Position numbers and translations under genes: made by a program. Below are positions 46,040 to 56,257 of a stretch of DNA of 64,000 nt, piece after piece. How positions within the stretch are numbered: the stretch's first letter is position 1; the number at the start of each line of letters is the position of its first letter. The stretch lies in the NCBI GenBank assembly GCA_965230625.1, contig CBDDLL010000001.1:434001-498000 (forward strand), given 5' to 3'. The notes beneath the pieces are model-generated. The model did no database searches, had not been told where the DNA came from, and saw nothing but the letters and a program-made list of their open reading frames with translations. The stretch is from Saccharicrinis sp965230625. GTDB taxonomy: Bacteria > Bacteroidota > Bacteroidia > Bacteroidales > Marinilabiliaceae.

Positions 46040-47482
46040 TTATAATCCGCGGGGATTTTGCTCTAATGGATTTAAATCAATAATATTTTGAGGGATTGCC
46101 CATGTATAATTATTTGATGATTCGTTAATCGTGTAGGTTTGTCCATCGACAACTCTAGAGTGCGTTAATCCTAATCGTTTCATATCAAACCAACGCCATG
46201 CCGTTAACCTTAGTTCCTTTCTTCTTTCAAGCATAATTTCGGACAATGTTGTAGCATCATCAGTATGCTGAAATGGAGTGTAGGTTGAATTATCGTAACG
46301 CTTTTCCCTTAACCTATTTAAGTAAATTACTGCTTCTGTGCTATTTGGTGTACCTTTTTTCATTAAAGCTTCACAATAATTTAAGAGTACCTCTGTTGTT
46401 TTTATTCCCGACCACGGTTTTTGAGCTTCGTTGGTAGCCATGTAATATTCACCTGTTGTCAGTTTGCCTGTAGCCAGCCTATTTGACATAAAATACTTAA
46501 AGCGTAGATCTGTTTCAGTATTGAATAAATTGACAAATTCATTAGATAAAAATAAATTCATCCTTACTACTCCTTTTTCCATTACGAATAGATTCTCAGG
46601 ATTACTCATTTTATTATTATCATAATTCATAATTCCCTCTATGTTATTATCTGAATAATAGTCGATTACCCCATCTCTATTATAATCTAATTCGCGATAA
46701 GATATTTCGTTATAATCTTTAATATCACTATATATATCAAATGACTTCTTTGAATGTTCAGCTGAAAGATTATACTTTTTTTGATACAAATAAATGCGCC
46801 CTAAAAGAGCATGTACGGCAGCCTTACTGCCATAAGTTTTATGCTTTGCTGTTTCTGGCAATGCATTAAGGGCAACATCCAAATCACTTAATATCAAATC
46901 ATAAACCTCCTGTACTGTGCTACGTGGTGTAAGAGCATTTATGTCTAACGTTTGTGGCATTGGCACACCCAAATCTTTTTGTGCTGTTTCGGCATTATAA
47001 TGGTTGGCATAACCATTAATTAAATAGAAATAAGCATTTGCCCTTATAAAATGTGCCCTACCACGGGTATCTTCAACACTATATAAAGTTCCTTTCTCAT
47101 AAGTATCAATATTTTCAATCACAAAATTAGCCCTTGAGATGATTTTATAGTATGACACCCAATCTTTATCCTGATCACTTACCTGGTACATATAATCTTG
47201 CCATGTATAGGCATTTATGTTTGCTACAGATGATGTACTTAAGTTCTCTTCAGGGATTACCACATCGTCAGATTGATTTCCAAAGTTCTGACCTCCAGTG
47301 TTAATATCAGTTGTAACATTCAGGATTTCTGCCAAATCATCTGTATTAGTTGGGATTATCTTTCCATATGGTAAAAGTGTTACATAATCATCACCACAAC
47401 TGGTTAAGAGGGCTGTTATTAAAAACACATATATTATTTTTTTCATTACTCTCATCTTTTTATTGTTTTGATTAGACCTCAT
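46040..47482 (-). CDS. SusD/RagB-family outer-membrane lipoprotein
   Basis: 480 residues from the first ATG, which overlaps the susC stop as TAATG. The signal MKKIIYVFLITALLTSC begins at Met13 (47446), which may be the true start. Then DDYVTLLPYGKIIPTNTDDL is the SusD beginning, and the C-terminus has RRKELRLTAWRWFDMKRLGL and YTWAIPQNIIDLNPLEQNPR. It is fourth in the cassette sigma-fecR-susC-susD. It is paired with two thioredoxin-fold proteins instead of glycan enzymes. Confidence 0.94.
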   Translation of the reverse strand: MRSNQNNKKMRVMKKIIYVFLITALLTSCGDDYVTLLPYGKIIPTNTDDLAEILNVTTDINTGGQNFGNQSDDVVIPEENLSTSSVANINAYTWQDYMYQVSDQDKDWVSYYKIISRANFVIENIDTYEKGTLYSVEDTRGRAHFIRANAYFYLINGYANHYNAETAQKDLGVPMPQTLDINALTPRSTVQEVYDLILSDLDVALNALPETAKHKTYGSKAAVHALLGRIYLYQKKYNLSAEHSKKSFDIYSDIKDYNEISYRELDYNRDGVIDYYSDNNIEGIMNYDNNKMSNPENLFVMEKGVVRMNLFLSNEFVNLFNTETDLRFKYFMSNRLATGKLTTGEYYMATNEAQKPWSGIKTTEVLLNYCEALMKKGTPNSTEAVIYLNRLREKRYDNSTYTPFQHTDDATTLSEIMLERRKELRLTAWRWFDMKRLGLTHSRVVDGQTYTINESSNNYTWAIPQNIIDLNPLEQNPRGL

Positions 47483-50400
47483 TAAAACTTCATGGATAAT
47501 ACAACAGTATAGTTCTTAAAACGAGGGAAGTCTAAATCGCGCATATAGTATAGTTCCCTATTGTTTACCCTGTTATCATATATTCGGTCATTATCGGCAG
47601 CTGTCCAATGCCAAAGGTTCTCAACACCAACTTTTAGCTTTAAACTTTTAATAGTAGGTACATTTACCAAAGTAGTAAAATCATAACTTAGATTAATGCT
47701 TTTTAACTGAATAACATCTGCGTTATCAATATTATAATCGCTATCCCAAGTTGCCAATTGTCTATCATAACTGCTATATGAAGTATTGTCAAGCTTTGGT
47801 ACTTTTGTGTGAGCTTCATCTCCCGGTTTCCTCCAACGTTGATCAACAATATTATGTATGTTCTTTTTTCCAGCATTTCTTACTGGATCTTGGTACGAAT
47901 ACTGTTTTGCAAAATGACCAAAATCATATAGGAAAAATATATCGGCAGATAAATTTTTATATTCAAAATGGTTATTCAAAGATCCATAAACTGGTGGAGT
48001 TGCGCGACCAATAAATTTACCATCCTCTATTCCGAAATCCCCCATTTTCGTCCACGAAACAATGTCTCCATTCTTATCATATACCTGTGGTTCTCCATTT
48101 TCATCTAATCCAGCATTACGAAATCCATAGATATAATTAACAGGTTGTCCTTCAACCGGATTTCCATTTAATACTTCGTTTCTGGTTTTAGCAGGGACAT
48201 CAATGCTTGTTATTTCGTTTTTATTATATGAAAAATTTAAGTTAACATCATATTTAATTATATCTTGCTTTACAACACTTGCACCAATGTTTACATCTAT
48301 TCCCCTATTAAGAATTCCCCCGTTATTCATCTTCACTTGATCTTTTGAAGATGATGAACCTCCAAAACCTGTTGTTGGATCAATATTTACATATGCAAGA
48401 ACATCCTCACTTTTTTTGTTGTAATACTCAATGCTACCAAATATCCTATTGTTTAGTAACGAATAGTCAATACCTATATTAGTTGTATATGTTTTTTCCC
48501 AACCCAATTGTGGATTTTCAGGATTAGAAACTATAAGCGATTGTTCGCCTGTAAAACCATCAGTTCTAGGATCAGCAATTAAATACGGAGATGTATTTCT
48601 CTCAACATTACCTGCTAAACCATACGATCCTTTTATAATTAAATTATTAATCCACAAAACGTTAAAGAACGTTTCTTTACTAAAATGCCACTTACTTCCA
48701 ATAGACCATGAAGGTTGATCTTGATATTCGCTAGATTGCCCAAATAGGTTTGTTTTATCTAAACGCCAACTACCTGAAAGGTCATATTTTCCTTTATAAC
48801 TTACATTTCCAATATAAAAGAATGACTGATATCGACGTTCCTCCTGAACTCTTTTGGGGACTTTTCTAATTGATGATCTTCCATTAAACACATTAGTGTA
48901 TCTAACATTCTGTATTCCATTTAATACACTTTCGGTTAATCGTTGTGGGTGGTAATTATACCTAACGTTATCTATATTATCCTGCCTTTTAAAACAATTA
49001 CGTTCAAAACCTGTATTAAAACCTACATTAAAATCGTTAAATTGTCTTTTTAAGTTCATCTGAAATCGTGTAGTTATGTCTTCATACTTCACATCATTAT
49101 AACGAAGAATATTACCATATGGAATAACTTGTTTCATAGCGTTATCTGTGTGTCTGTTAACATATTCACGTACCTTATATGATTCTTTATGTTCTAAATT
49201 TTCAGTACGACCATTACTTTGTCTGTAACCAACAGATGCAGTTAACTTCATCCAATCATAAGGAGTGATATCCAATGAAGTATTTGTGCTAATATTACTT
49301 CTTCTGGTTTTATTATTCTTTAGTTCGCGTTCCTGCACCTGGTTGTAGAAAAATGGCAACAGTCCCATACTTTCATAATTTTTTACTGATGCCGCATCAT
49401 AACTACCTTTAGCTTCATGTACATAATTGCCATCTTCATCTTTAAATCGAACATATGGACGAGTCATGGAGGCAAACTGGCCATTGTTTTTATTTTCTCT
49501 GAAATTACCCAGAACACTTAGGTTAAGTTGTAGAAGATCGTTATACTTTAGACGTTCATTTAAGTTGAAGGAGATATTATCCGCTCCTACTCCTTGCCAC
49601 ATACCTTTGTTTTCATCAAAGGAAATAGATGCATAAAGCTGGTTTTTATCGGTTCCATAATCAAAAGATACGGTATGCTTTTGTATCATTTCTCTCCTAA
49701 AAAATAAATCTTCAATATCACGTCTGTTATCAAAGAAAGCTATTTCTTCTTTCATCTCTTGCGCTTCCGTTTCGGTTATGGTACCAGCTTGCAAAGCTGC
49801 AAATATTTCACCTAGTTCCGATTTATAATTATAACCATGGCTCGATCCCATACCTGCAGACTCATAGGCATCCCACTCCATATCTACATACTGTCTAGTA
49901 TTCATTATATGCAAGTCATCCAGATTTGGCTTTTCTGACACCTGAAAAGTACCTGTATAATTAACACTTAATTGACCATCTTTTTTTCCTCTTTTTGTTG
50001 TTATTACAATAACTCCATTTGCACCACGTACACCGTAAATAGAAGCTGATGCAGCATCTTTTAAAACAGTTAATTGCTCAACGTCATCAGGATTAATCTC
50101 TAATATATTTCCTTCCCATGGGTGACCATTAAGTACAATTAGAGGATCTGTTTCTGCATTTATACTTGATTCACCACGTATAATAATCGAACCATCTTTA
50201 TTCACCTTAACTCCTGTTGCAACTCCTTCTAATCTCTGGGATAAATCTAATGATGTTATGTTATTAATTTCGTCACTTCTAACTATTTGAAATGATCCGG
50301 TTGCTCTTTCTTTTGCAATAGTTTGATAACCTGTTACAACTATTTCACTTAGATCGGCAATATCTGCTTTCAACATTAAATTAATCTCAGTACGTCCATC

Positions 50401-50982
50401 TACAGTAAATTCTTCAGTAACAAAACCAATAAATGAAGCTACCATAATCATCCCTTCCTTTTCTTCAACTGCGATTGAATACTTTCCTGCATCATCTGTA
50501 ATAACTCCCTGATTCCCTCCTTTAATGTAAATATTAACAAAAGGTAAAGGTTCTCCATATTCATCAGTTACTTTACCTTTAATGGTAGTTTTTTGAGGTT
50601 CTTGAGGAAGTACTGGTTTTGGTGGAGCTTGTTTTAGAATTACCACATTATCTATTACCTCATAAGCCAGCTTTGTTTCTGATAAACAGTTGTTTAAAAT
50701 TTCCTCAACTGTAGCCTTATTAAATTTCACTTTTTCAATAAAAATTCCTTCTACATCCTCTACATCATAAACAAATGTAAATTCACTTCTGTTCCTAATT
50801 TCCTTCATCACTTCTACCAGCGATTGGTTTTCCATATTAATGGAAAGCTTTGTATTTTGAGAATACACACTGGCCGTTAACTGGAATGAACATACTGCTA
50901 TAAAAAACAGTGTTAATTTCATGATTAGCAAAAGTTTGTTAAGTCTCTTCCTAAAGAAACCCGGTGTTCCAATAAAATGCAT
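47482..50982 (-). CDS. SusC/RagA-family TonB-linked receptor with STN signalling domain
   Basis: 1166 residues. Leader and signal helix (MKLTLFFIAVCSFQLTASVY), then the STN domain (~45-115; LSINMENQSLVEVMKEIRNR, FTFVYDVEDVEGIFIEKVKF). The carboxypeptidase-regulatory-like domain has GKVTDEYGEPLPFVNIYIKG, identical over most of its length to the receptor at 36767. The plug has DLSEIVVTGYQTIAKERATG and SASIYGVRGANGVIVITTKR, and the barrel ends in YTVVLSMKF. Signals should pass to the FecR at 51075. The stop overlaps the susD start by one base. Confidence 0.95.
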   Translation of the reverse strand: MHFIGTPGFFRKRLNKLLLIMKLTLFFIAVCSFQLTASVYSQNTKLSINMENQSLVEVMKEIRNRSEFTFVYDVEDVEGIFIEKVKFNKATVEEILNNCLSETKLAYEVIDNVVILKQAPPKPVLPQEPQKTTIKGKVTDEYGEPLPFVNIYIKGGNQGVITDDAGKYSIAVEEKEGMIMVASFIGFVTEEFTVDGRTEINLMLKADIADLSEIVVTGYQTIAKERATGSFQIVRSDEINNITSLDLSQRLEGVATGVKVNKDGSIIIRGESSINAETDPLIVLNGHPWEGNILEINPDDVEQLTVLKDAASASIYGVRGANGVIVITTKRGKKDGQLSVNYTGTFQVSEKPNLDDLHIMNTRQYVDMEWDAYESAGMGSSHGYNYKSELGEIFAALQAGTITETEAQEMKEEIAFFDNRRDIEDLFFRREMIQKHTVSFDYGTDKNQLYASISFDENKGMWQGVGADNISFNLNERLKYNDLLQLNLSVLGNFRENKNNGQFASMTRPYVRFKDEDGNYVHEAKGSYDAASVKNYESMGLLPFFYNQVQERELKNNKTRRSNISTNTSLDITPYDWMKLTASVGYRQSNGRTENLEHKESYKVREYVNRHTDNAMKQVIPYGNILRYNDVKYEDITTRFQMNLKRQFNDFNVGFNTGFERNCFKRQDNIDNVRYNYHPQRLTESVLNGIQNVRYTNVFNGRSSIRKVPKRVQEERRYQSFFYIGNVSYKGKYDLSGSWRLDKTNLFGQSSEYQDQPSWSIGSKWHFSKETFFNVLWINNLIIKGSYGLAGNVERNTSPYLIADPRTDGFTGEQSLIVSNPENPQLGWEKTYTTNIGIDYSLLNNRIFGSIEYYNKKSEDVLAYVNIDPTTGFGGSSSSKDQVKMNNGGILNRGIDVNIGASVVKQDIIKYDVNLNFSYNKNEITSIDVPAKTRNEVLNGNPVEGQPVNYIYGFRNAGLDENGEPQVYDKNGDIVSWTKMGDFGIEDGKFIGRATPPVYGSLNNHFEYKNLSADIFFLYDFGHFAKQYSYQDPVRNAGKKNIHNIVDQRWRKPGDEAHTKVPKLDNTSYSSYDRQLATWDSDYNIDNADVIQLKSINLSYDFTTLVNVPTIKSLKLKVGVENLWHWTAADNDRIYDNRVNNRELYYMRDLDFPRFKNYTVVLSMKF

Positions 50983-51007
50983 AAATTTGTATTTAGGTTT
51001 TACAATT

Positions 51008-51072
51008 CAATTCCTGGCAGGGAATTGTTTTATTTGACAATTAAGCAATAGTTGTGGCAGCAACTATTGCTT
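51008..51072 (-). promoter_or_regulatory. Two stem-loops between fecR and susC (third cassette)
   Basis: Hairpin 1 (51043-51072) is a perfect 12-bp stem, AAGCAATAGTTG, starting 2 bp after the fecR stop. Hairpin 2 (51008-51027) has a 7-bp stem CAATTCC/GGAATTG. Both loops read CTGCCA on the minus strand. The same two-hairpin layout is seen at 257-319. Confidence 0.55.
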
Positions 51073-51074
51073 TT

Positions 51075-52241
51075 TTATTCCATTACTGTAATATTATTTG
51101 CGTTTATTTTAAAATTAACCTTATTAGTAGCTGACAATATATCAAGCACGTTATCTATATCTTCGTAACGTTTAACTTCTATACTAAATCGTTTTTCTTT
51201 TACAGATTTATTCATATAAAATATATTAACATCATACCATCTCGAAAGCTTTTCCATAATGGAAGACAAATTTTCCGCTTCGCAATAAAAGTATCCTTCC
51301 TTCCATAAAGTATATGTTTTTGCATCAACATTTTTAACAATAAAATCATCCTTACCCTTTAAAGTTACTGCTTGCTGATCCTTTAGAATAACTACTTCTT
51401 TATTAACTTTTGTGAGTTTAACTTTACCTTCAACCAAAGTTGTTGTTATATTAGTTTTATCATCGTAGGCTTCAATGTTAAACTCTGTTCCTAAAACCTC
51501 AACTTCAATATTATTTACCCCCACAATAAATGGACAGGACTCATCTTTCTCTACATCAAAATATACTTCTCCTCTTATCCACACCTCTCTTTTGTTTTTA
51601 GAAAAATGAACCGGATACCTTATTTGTGATTCTGAATTTAACCACACTTTTGTTCCGTCGGATAACAATAATTTATACTCTCCTCCTCTTGGCACATTTA
51701 CGGTATTATAAATTACTTTTTTATTATTTTTTGTATCAGATGAATATGCTAACTGCCCTTTCGCATTTGTAATTAACGTTCCATCTGTTTCAACAATGCT
51801 ATCATTTTCTTCGTTCTCAAGTTGAATGGCTTCTCCATTTTCAAGCACCAAAATTGCTTTTGAGGATCCTGGCTGAATTTTAACTTCTGCAACTTGTTTA
51901 GGGATTTCTGGCTTTGATAAATAATATATACCTCCCGCACATAATCCTATAATTAATATTACAGCAGCTCTTGCTAACCATATTCTCATTTCAACTTTTC
52001 TCGACGATTGCACTATTTGCTTGTTAATTTTTTTCCATGCTTTTGCTGTTTGTATATTGTCAACAAAATTGTCTCTAACTTTTTTATTCTTTCCACTCTT
52101 TATTACTTCATATAGTTTTCTATTATCCTCCGATTCATCTAACCATTTATGCATAATAGCAGATTCATCAGGAGTTAATTCATCAATTAATTCTTTTGAA
52201 ATTAATTGAGCTATTTTATATTCTACATGAAAATTTTCCAT
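51075..52241 (-). CDS. FecR-family anti-sigma factor
   Basis: 388 residues. An N-terminal cytoplasmic segment is followed by a membrane helix at ~88-108 (WLARAAVILIIGLCAGGIYY). The periplasmic domain has VPRGGEYKLLLSDGTKVWLN and RGEVYFDVEKDESCPFIVGV, and the DUF4974 tail ends NNITVME. It lies between the sigma gene at 52488 and the STN-SusC at 47482 and serves them by family precedent. Confidence 0.93.
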   Translation of the reverse strand: MENFHVEYKIAQLISKELIDELTPDESAIMHKWLDESEDNRKLYEVIKSGKNKKVRDNFVDNIQTAKAWKKINKQIVQSSRKVEMRIWLARAAVILIIGLCAGGIYYLSKPEIPKQVAEVKIQPGSSKAILVLENGEAIQLENEENDSIVETDGTLITNAKGQLAYSSDTKNNKKVIYNTVNVPRGGEYKLLLSDGTKVWLNSESQIRYPVHFSKNKREVWIRGEVYFDVEKDESCPFIVGVNNIEVEVLGTEFNIEAYDDKTNITTTLVEGKVKLTKVNKEVVILKDQQAVTLKGKDDFIVKNVDAKTYTLWKEGYFYCEAENLSSIMEKLSRWYDVNIFYMNKSVKEKRFSIEVKRYEDIDNVLDILSATNKVNFKINANNITVME

Positions 52242-52487
52242 ATTTCTATGTTCCGTTTATAAGACAACTTATTATTTTAAAAAGATGAACGAAGGGTAAA
52301 AAAAACAATGTTTTTTTATATAAAAATTTACTTTTTATTAGATTCCTAACTATAATTTACTGATTCACTTTTATTTTAGACTTTTTTAGAAAGAAGACTT
52401 TTTTATTTCTCACCTATGTGTTAAGGTATTTTTAAAAGTTATTACTTCTTATCAATGTAAATTACTAATAAAATCTATTGTTAATCG

Positions 52488-53051
52488 TTAAAAATCCATC
52501 ATAAACAAAAGAATCAGATAGTAATAATCGCTTAGTGATTCCCTTAGTTTTTTTATAGCATTATATTTTAAGGTTTTTACTGTATTTACAGATATATTTA
52601 ATTGAGTAGCTATTTCTTGGTTTTGCATCCCTCTCAAGCTCAATTTAATAATATTCTTACTTTGATCGGGAAGTGTTTCTACTGCTTGATAGAGTATTCG
52701 GTAAGATTCCTCTTCAATTATTTTATGACTAAAGTTTATTTGCTCCGAAATCTCTACAGTTTCTTCGTATTTTTTACTAACCTTATCTCTTTTAATCCTG
52801 TTAAGACTAATATTTTTAACCATCACATAAAGAAAAGATTTTAACGAAGCTATATCACTATAAGTTTCTCGCGTATCCCAAAGCTTTATAAATGCCTCTT
52901 GCGCAACATCTTCAGCAATATATTCATCATTTAAATACGTTTTTGCAACCACACACATCGACGGATAAAGTTGATTAAACAACTCCTTGAATGCAATTGC
53001 ATCTCCTGCCTTAATTTTATGGAAAAGTGTATCCATTTTCATGACGGCCAA
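52488..53051 (-). CDS. ECF RNA polymerase sigma-70 factor
   Basis: 187 residues. Region 2 has FKELFNQLYPSMCVVAKTYL and IAEDVAQEAFIKLWDTRETY. Region 4 holds the HTH LRGMQNQEIATQLNISVNTV. It heads the third sigma/FecR/SusCD cassette. Met4 or Met6 could also be the start. The hydrophobic end YYLILLFMMDF is shared in style with the sigma factor at 42464. Confidence 0.93.
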   Translation of the reverse strand: MAVMKMDTLFHKIKAGDAIAFKELFNQLYPSMCVVAKTYLNDEYIAEDVAQEAFIKLWDTRETYSDIASLKSFLYVMVKNISLNRIKRDKVSKKYEETVEISEQINFSHKIIEEESYRILYQAVETLPDQSKNIIKLSLRGMQNQEIATQLNISVNTVKTLKYNAIKKLRESLSDYYYLILLFMMDF

Positions 53052-53396
53052 AATTAGAACAAAGTAGTTATTATAGCTAGTTATTTTTTACTAATTATAA
53101 GAACATCATAAAAAAAGTACATTTTTAATGAGTGTATGCCAAAAGCATAGCTAATATATTTTTGTTAATAATTGTATTGGTTCAAATAATGACTTTTCTA
53201 AAAAATCCAATATTAAGCCTATTTGCATAATATGCATATAACCATAAATATGAAAAAACCCGGGCTAATTGCCCGGGCTCTCATAAACAAACTAATACTG
53301 GTACGTTTACCTCTAATTATTCTAATTTATTAGTCAATTGCCATTGAATACATTTTATATAATACTAATATCAAATGACCATTGAATAAAAACTAT
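53052..53396. other. Spacer between M16 peptidase gene and sigma gene
   Basis: No gene is seen. It holds the M16 terminator (53253-53277) and presumably the promoter of the third cassette. Confidence 0.5.
53253..53277 (-). terminator. Rho-independent terminator of the thioredoxin/M16 operon
   Basis: A perfect GC-rich 7-bp stem CCCGGGC/GCCCGGG with loop TAATT is followed by six T residues on the minus strand. Confidence 0.88.
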
Positions 53397-56201
53397 TTAT
53401 TTTTCAGGCACCATTACTACTTCAATTGAATCGTATCCTTTAAATAGCTTTTTAGCGAATTTTTGTACGCTTTTAGCACTTAAGCTTTCAACTAATTTAT
53501 TATAGCCTTCAGTATCGGTAATTGGTTCGTCGTTTATTAATGAACCTTGAATCACACTAAGCCAGAAATTATTTTGATCTTCTGCTTCCTGACGACTCTT
53601 AATGTTACTTTGCTTGATTTCGTTTAGATCATCAACATCAACACCATTTTTAACCAAGTTTTCAATCTCATCCTTCATAATCTTCGTAAGCTTTTCTCGC
53701 TTTTCAGGATCACAATCAAAATTCATAGTGATAATTGCTCGTTCGTAAGGACGCTTAGATATTGAAGGACGTACGCTTACTCCGTAAGAACCACCTTCTT
53801 GTTCACGAATAGTTTCTAAGTATCTCTTACCTAAGAGACTTGCAATTGCGCGTACATAAACTCTTGTTTCAAGGTTATATTTTACATCATTATACAACGC
53901 ATAATAAACAGTTGCTTTCTCAACCTCCATAGGTCTTTCAACTACTCTTGATGTATATCCTTCTGCTGGTTTAATGTTATGGTTAACCCAATTTTCTGTA
54001 CGGTTTGTAGAAGAAAGACTACCAACATATTTCTTAATCATTGGAATATGTTTTTCTGCATCAATGTTTCCTACAAAAACAAAGGTAAAGTCGCTAGCAT
54101 CTTGAATTCTATCTTTGTATATAGCTTTAGCCTTATCAAAGTCTGCACTTGAAACAAATTCTTCGTTGAATAATATATTGCGTGGGCTGTAGTTAGAGCT
54201 TACCATGCTAATAGTATCCTTAAATGCTTGCCCATTATCCGTTTTAATGTATGCTAATTGATTTTTCATTGAACCTACCATTGTTTCAAATGATTCTTTC
54301 TCGAAACGAGGGTGTTCAAATTTTTGATATAGTAACTGAAGCATAGTCTCAAAATCCTGAACAGAAGATGAACCGCTAAATCCTTCTGTATTTCCACCAA
54401 TTGAAACCTTTACATTGGCAATTTTACCCGTTAATTTCTTTCTTAATTGGATAGCATTAAAATCACCAACACCAGACATGCTAGCAATACTTGTAGCAAG
54501 ATTAGCCGATACTAAATCATCTTTTGAAAGTAACGAGGTACCTCCAAAACTATAAGCACTCATTATAATTTCATCTTTACTTAATTCCGTTGGCATAATC
54601 ACCACTTGCACACCGTTTTCAAGCTTATAAAGCGTTGCATTATCAACACCTTTAACTGGGGTTTCCGATACAAAATTCTTTTCCGTCAATTCATCAGTTA
54701 CAAGTGGACTGTCAATAGCCTCATCCTCGTAAGCCGTAATTTCCGATGTCATTACCTTTTTCACTTCTTCAAACAACTCTTGTTGTGTTGGGTAAGTAAT
54801 TTCTTCCTTATCAGGACCAGAGATAGTAATTACACTATTGTTGATGTTTTGGAAATCAGCTAAATGAGCATAAACTTCTTTTAAAGTAATAGCAGGAATT
54901 GTTTTTTTGGCAAAACTCATCTCCCACTCTAATGATGGAAATGGATTAGCCTTTAAAAAATTATCTCCCAATTGCTTAGCCCAAGTTTCATTATCTACCT
55001 TTTCATATTCTTTTTCGTATGCCTCGTATTGACGAAGATAATTTGTTTTTACACGCTCTAGTTCTGATTCATTAAACCCAAATCTTCTTGCTCTTTCTAA
55101 CTCTGTAATCATTAAAGCAAAGGCTTCTTTCTCCTTGTTTTCTTTTGGTTGAATTGACATGTAAACGGCATCCTTAGTTCTGGCCATATTAAAAGAACCA
55201 ATTCCCAATTTTAAAGCAGGACAATCTGGTTTACGAGTTAATTCTGATAAGCGATTATTTATCATAGAAGCCATCATTCCCTGAGCCATATCTTTTCTCA
55301 TATATGCCTCATCCTTAACGGTAGTTGGATCTTTTCGGAATATCCAATTAATACCTACACCTTGAGCTTCCTTGTCTTTAGCAACAACAAAACCTAGCTC
55401 CTTTGAATCTTCTACTGGATAGTAAACACGTTCTGCCGGGTTCTTTTTTGCAGGAATCTTAGAGAAAAGATCTTTTACTTTTTGCTCTAACTTATCAGCA
55501 TCTACATCACCTACAACAACTACTGCCTGTAAATCCGGGCGATACCATTTTTCGTAATAATCTTTTAACTCCTGGTGTTCAAAATTGTCAATTACATCTA
55601 ACGACCCAATAACATCTCTTCTAGCATATTGCGAATTGTTATACATGTAAGGCATGGTTTGTTTCATCAAACGAAAACGTGAGTTTCTTCTAGTTCTCCA
55701 TTCTTCGTGAATAACGCCTCTCTCAGACTCAATCTCCTCTCCTTCTAACAATAAACCACCAGACCAGTCATGAAGTACTAATAATGCTGAATCTAACAGG
55801 TTTTCATCCGTAGCCGGGATGTTACTCAAGTTATATACTGTTTCGTCTTGAGCAGTATAGGCATTAATATCAGCTCCAAACTTAATTCCTTTTGATTCCA
55901 GATAATTTAACATTTTTTTACCCGGGAAATTCTCCAATCCATTAAATGCCATATGCTCTAAAAAGTGAGCTAATCCATCTTGCGAATCTTCTTCAAGAAT
56001 AGCTCCTACATTTTGTACAAAGTATAAACTAGCTCTTTCTTTTGGTTCTTCGTTGTGCATGATGTAGTAAGTCATGCCATTAGAAAGCTTACCATATTTA
56101 ACTCTTGAATCCAACGGAATTGTGGTTGTATTTTGGGCTACTACAAAAGTACCTTGTAGCAGAAGCATACCAATAAATAAAAGTCCAAATAATTTTTTCA
56201 T
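53397..56201 (-). CDS. M16-family zinc metallopeptidase, exported, double-domain
   Basis: 934 residues with a signal peptide (LLFIGMLLLQGTFVVAQ). The zinc motif HFLEH is at 79-83, with the further glutamate in IESERGVIHEEW at ~160. This gives an intact M16 N-terminal half (~30-480). The second, inactive half (~520-930) has NATLYKLENGVQVVIMPTEL and the R-Y pair-like region QEGGSYGVSVRP. The length equals the two-repeat pitrilysin/PqqL type, which degrades peptides inside a closed chamber. It lies 56 bp after the thioredoxin gene in the same operon. Its C-terminus matches the decayed fragment at 27416-27545. Confidence 0.94.
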   Translation of the reverse strand: MKKLFGLLFIGMLLLQGTFVVAQNTTTIPLDSRVKYGKLSNGMTYYIMHNEEPKERASLYFVQNVGAILEEDSQDGLAHFLEHMAFNGLENFPGKKMLNYLESKGIKFGADINAYTAQDETVYNLSNIPATDENLLDSALLVLHDWSGGLLLEGEEIESERGVIHEEWRTRRNSRFRLMKQTMPYMYNNSQYARRDVIGSLDVIDNFEHQELKDYYEKWYRPDLQAVVVVGDVDADKLEQKVKDLFSKIPAKKNPAERVYYPVEDSKELGFVVAKDKEAQGVGINWIFRKDPTTVKDEAYMRKDMAQGMMASMINNRLSELTRKPDCPALKLGIGSFNMARTKDAVYMSIQPKENKEKEAFALMITELERARRFGFNESELERVKTNYLRQYEAYEKEYEKVDNETWAKQLGDNFLKANPFPSLEWEMSFAKKTIPAITLKEVYAHLADFQNINNSVITISGPDKEEITYPTQQELFEEVKKVMTSEITAYEDEAIDSPLVTDELTEKNFVSETPVKGVDNATLYKLENGVQVVIMPTELSKDEIIMSAYSFGGTSLLSKDDLVSANLATSIASMSGVGDFNAIQLRKKLTGKIANVKVSIGGNTEGFSGSSSVQDFETMLQLLYQKFEHPRFEKESFETMVGSMKNQLAYIKTDNGQAFKDTISMVSSNYSPRNILFNEEFVSSADFDKAKAIYKDRIQDASDFTFVFVGNIDAEKHIPMIKKYVGSLSSTNRTENWVNHNIKPAEGYTSRVVERPMEVEKATVYYALYNDVKYNLETRVYVRAIASLLGKRYLETIREQEGGSYGVSVRPSISKRPYERAIITMNFDCDPEKREKLTKIMKDEIENLVKNGVDVDDLNEIKQSNIKSRQEAEDQNNFWLSVIQGSLINDEPITDTEGYNKLVESLSAKSVQKFAKKLFKGYDSIEVVMVPEK

Positions 56202-56257
56202 TCTTTACGTATTTAATATTCTATTTTAATTTTTTATAACCGATTTAGCTGCAACAC

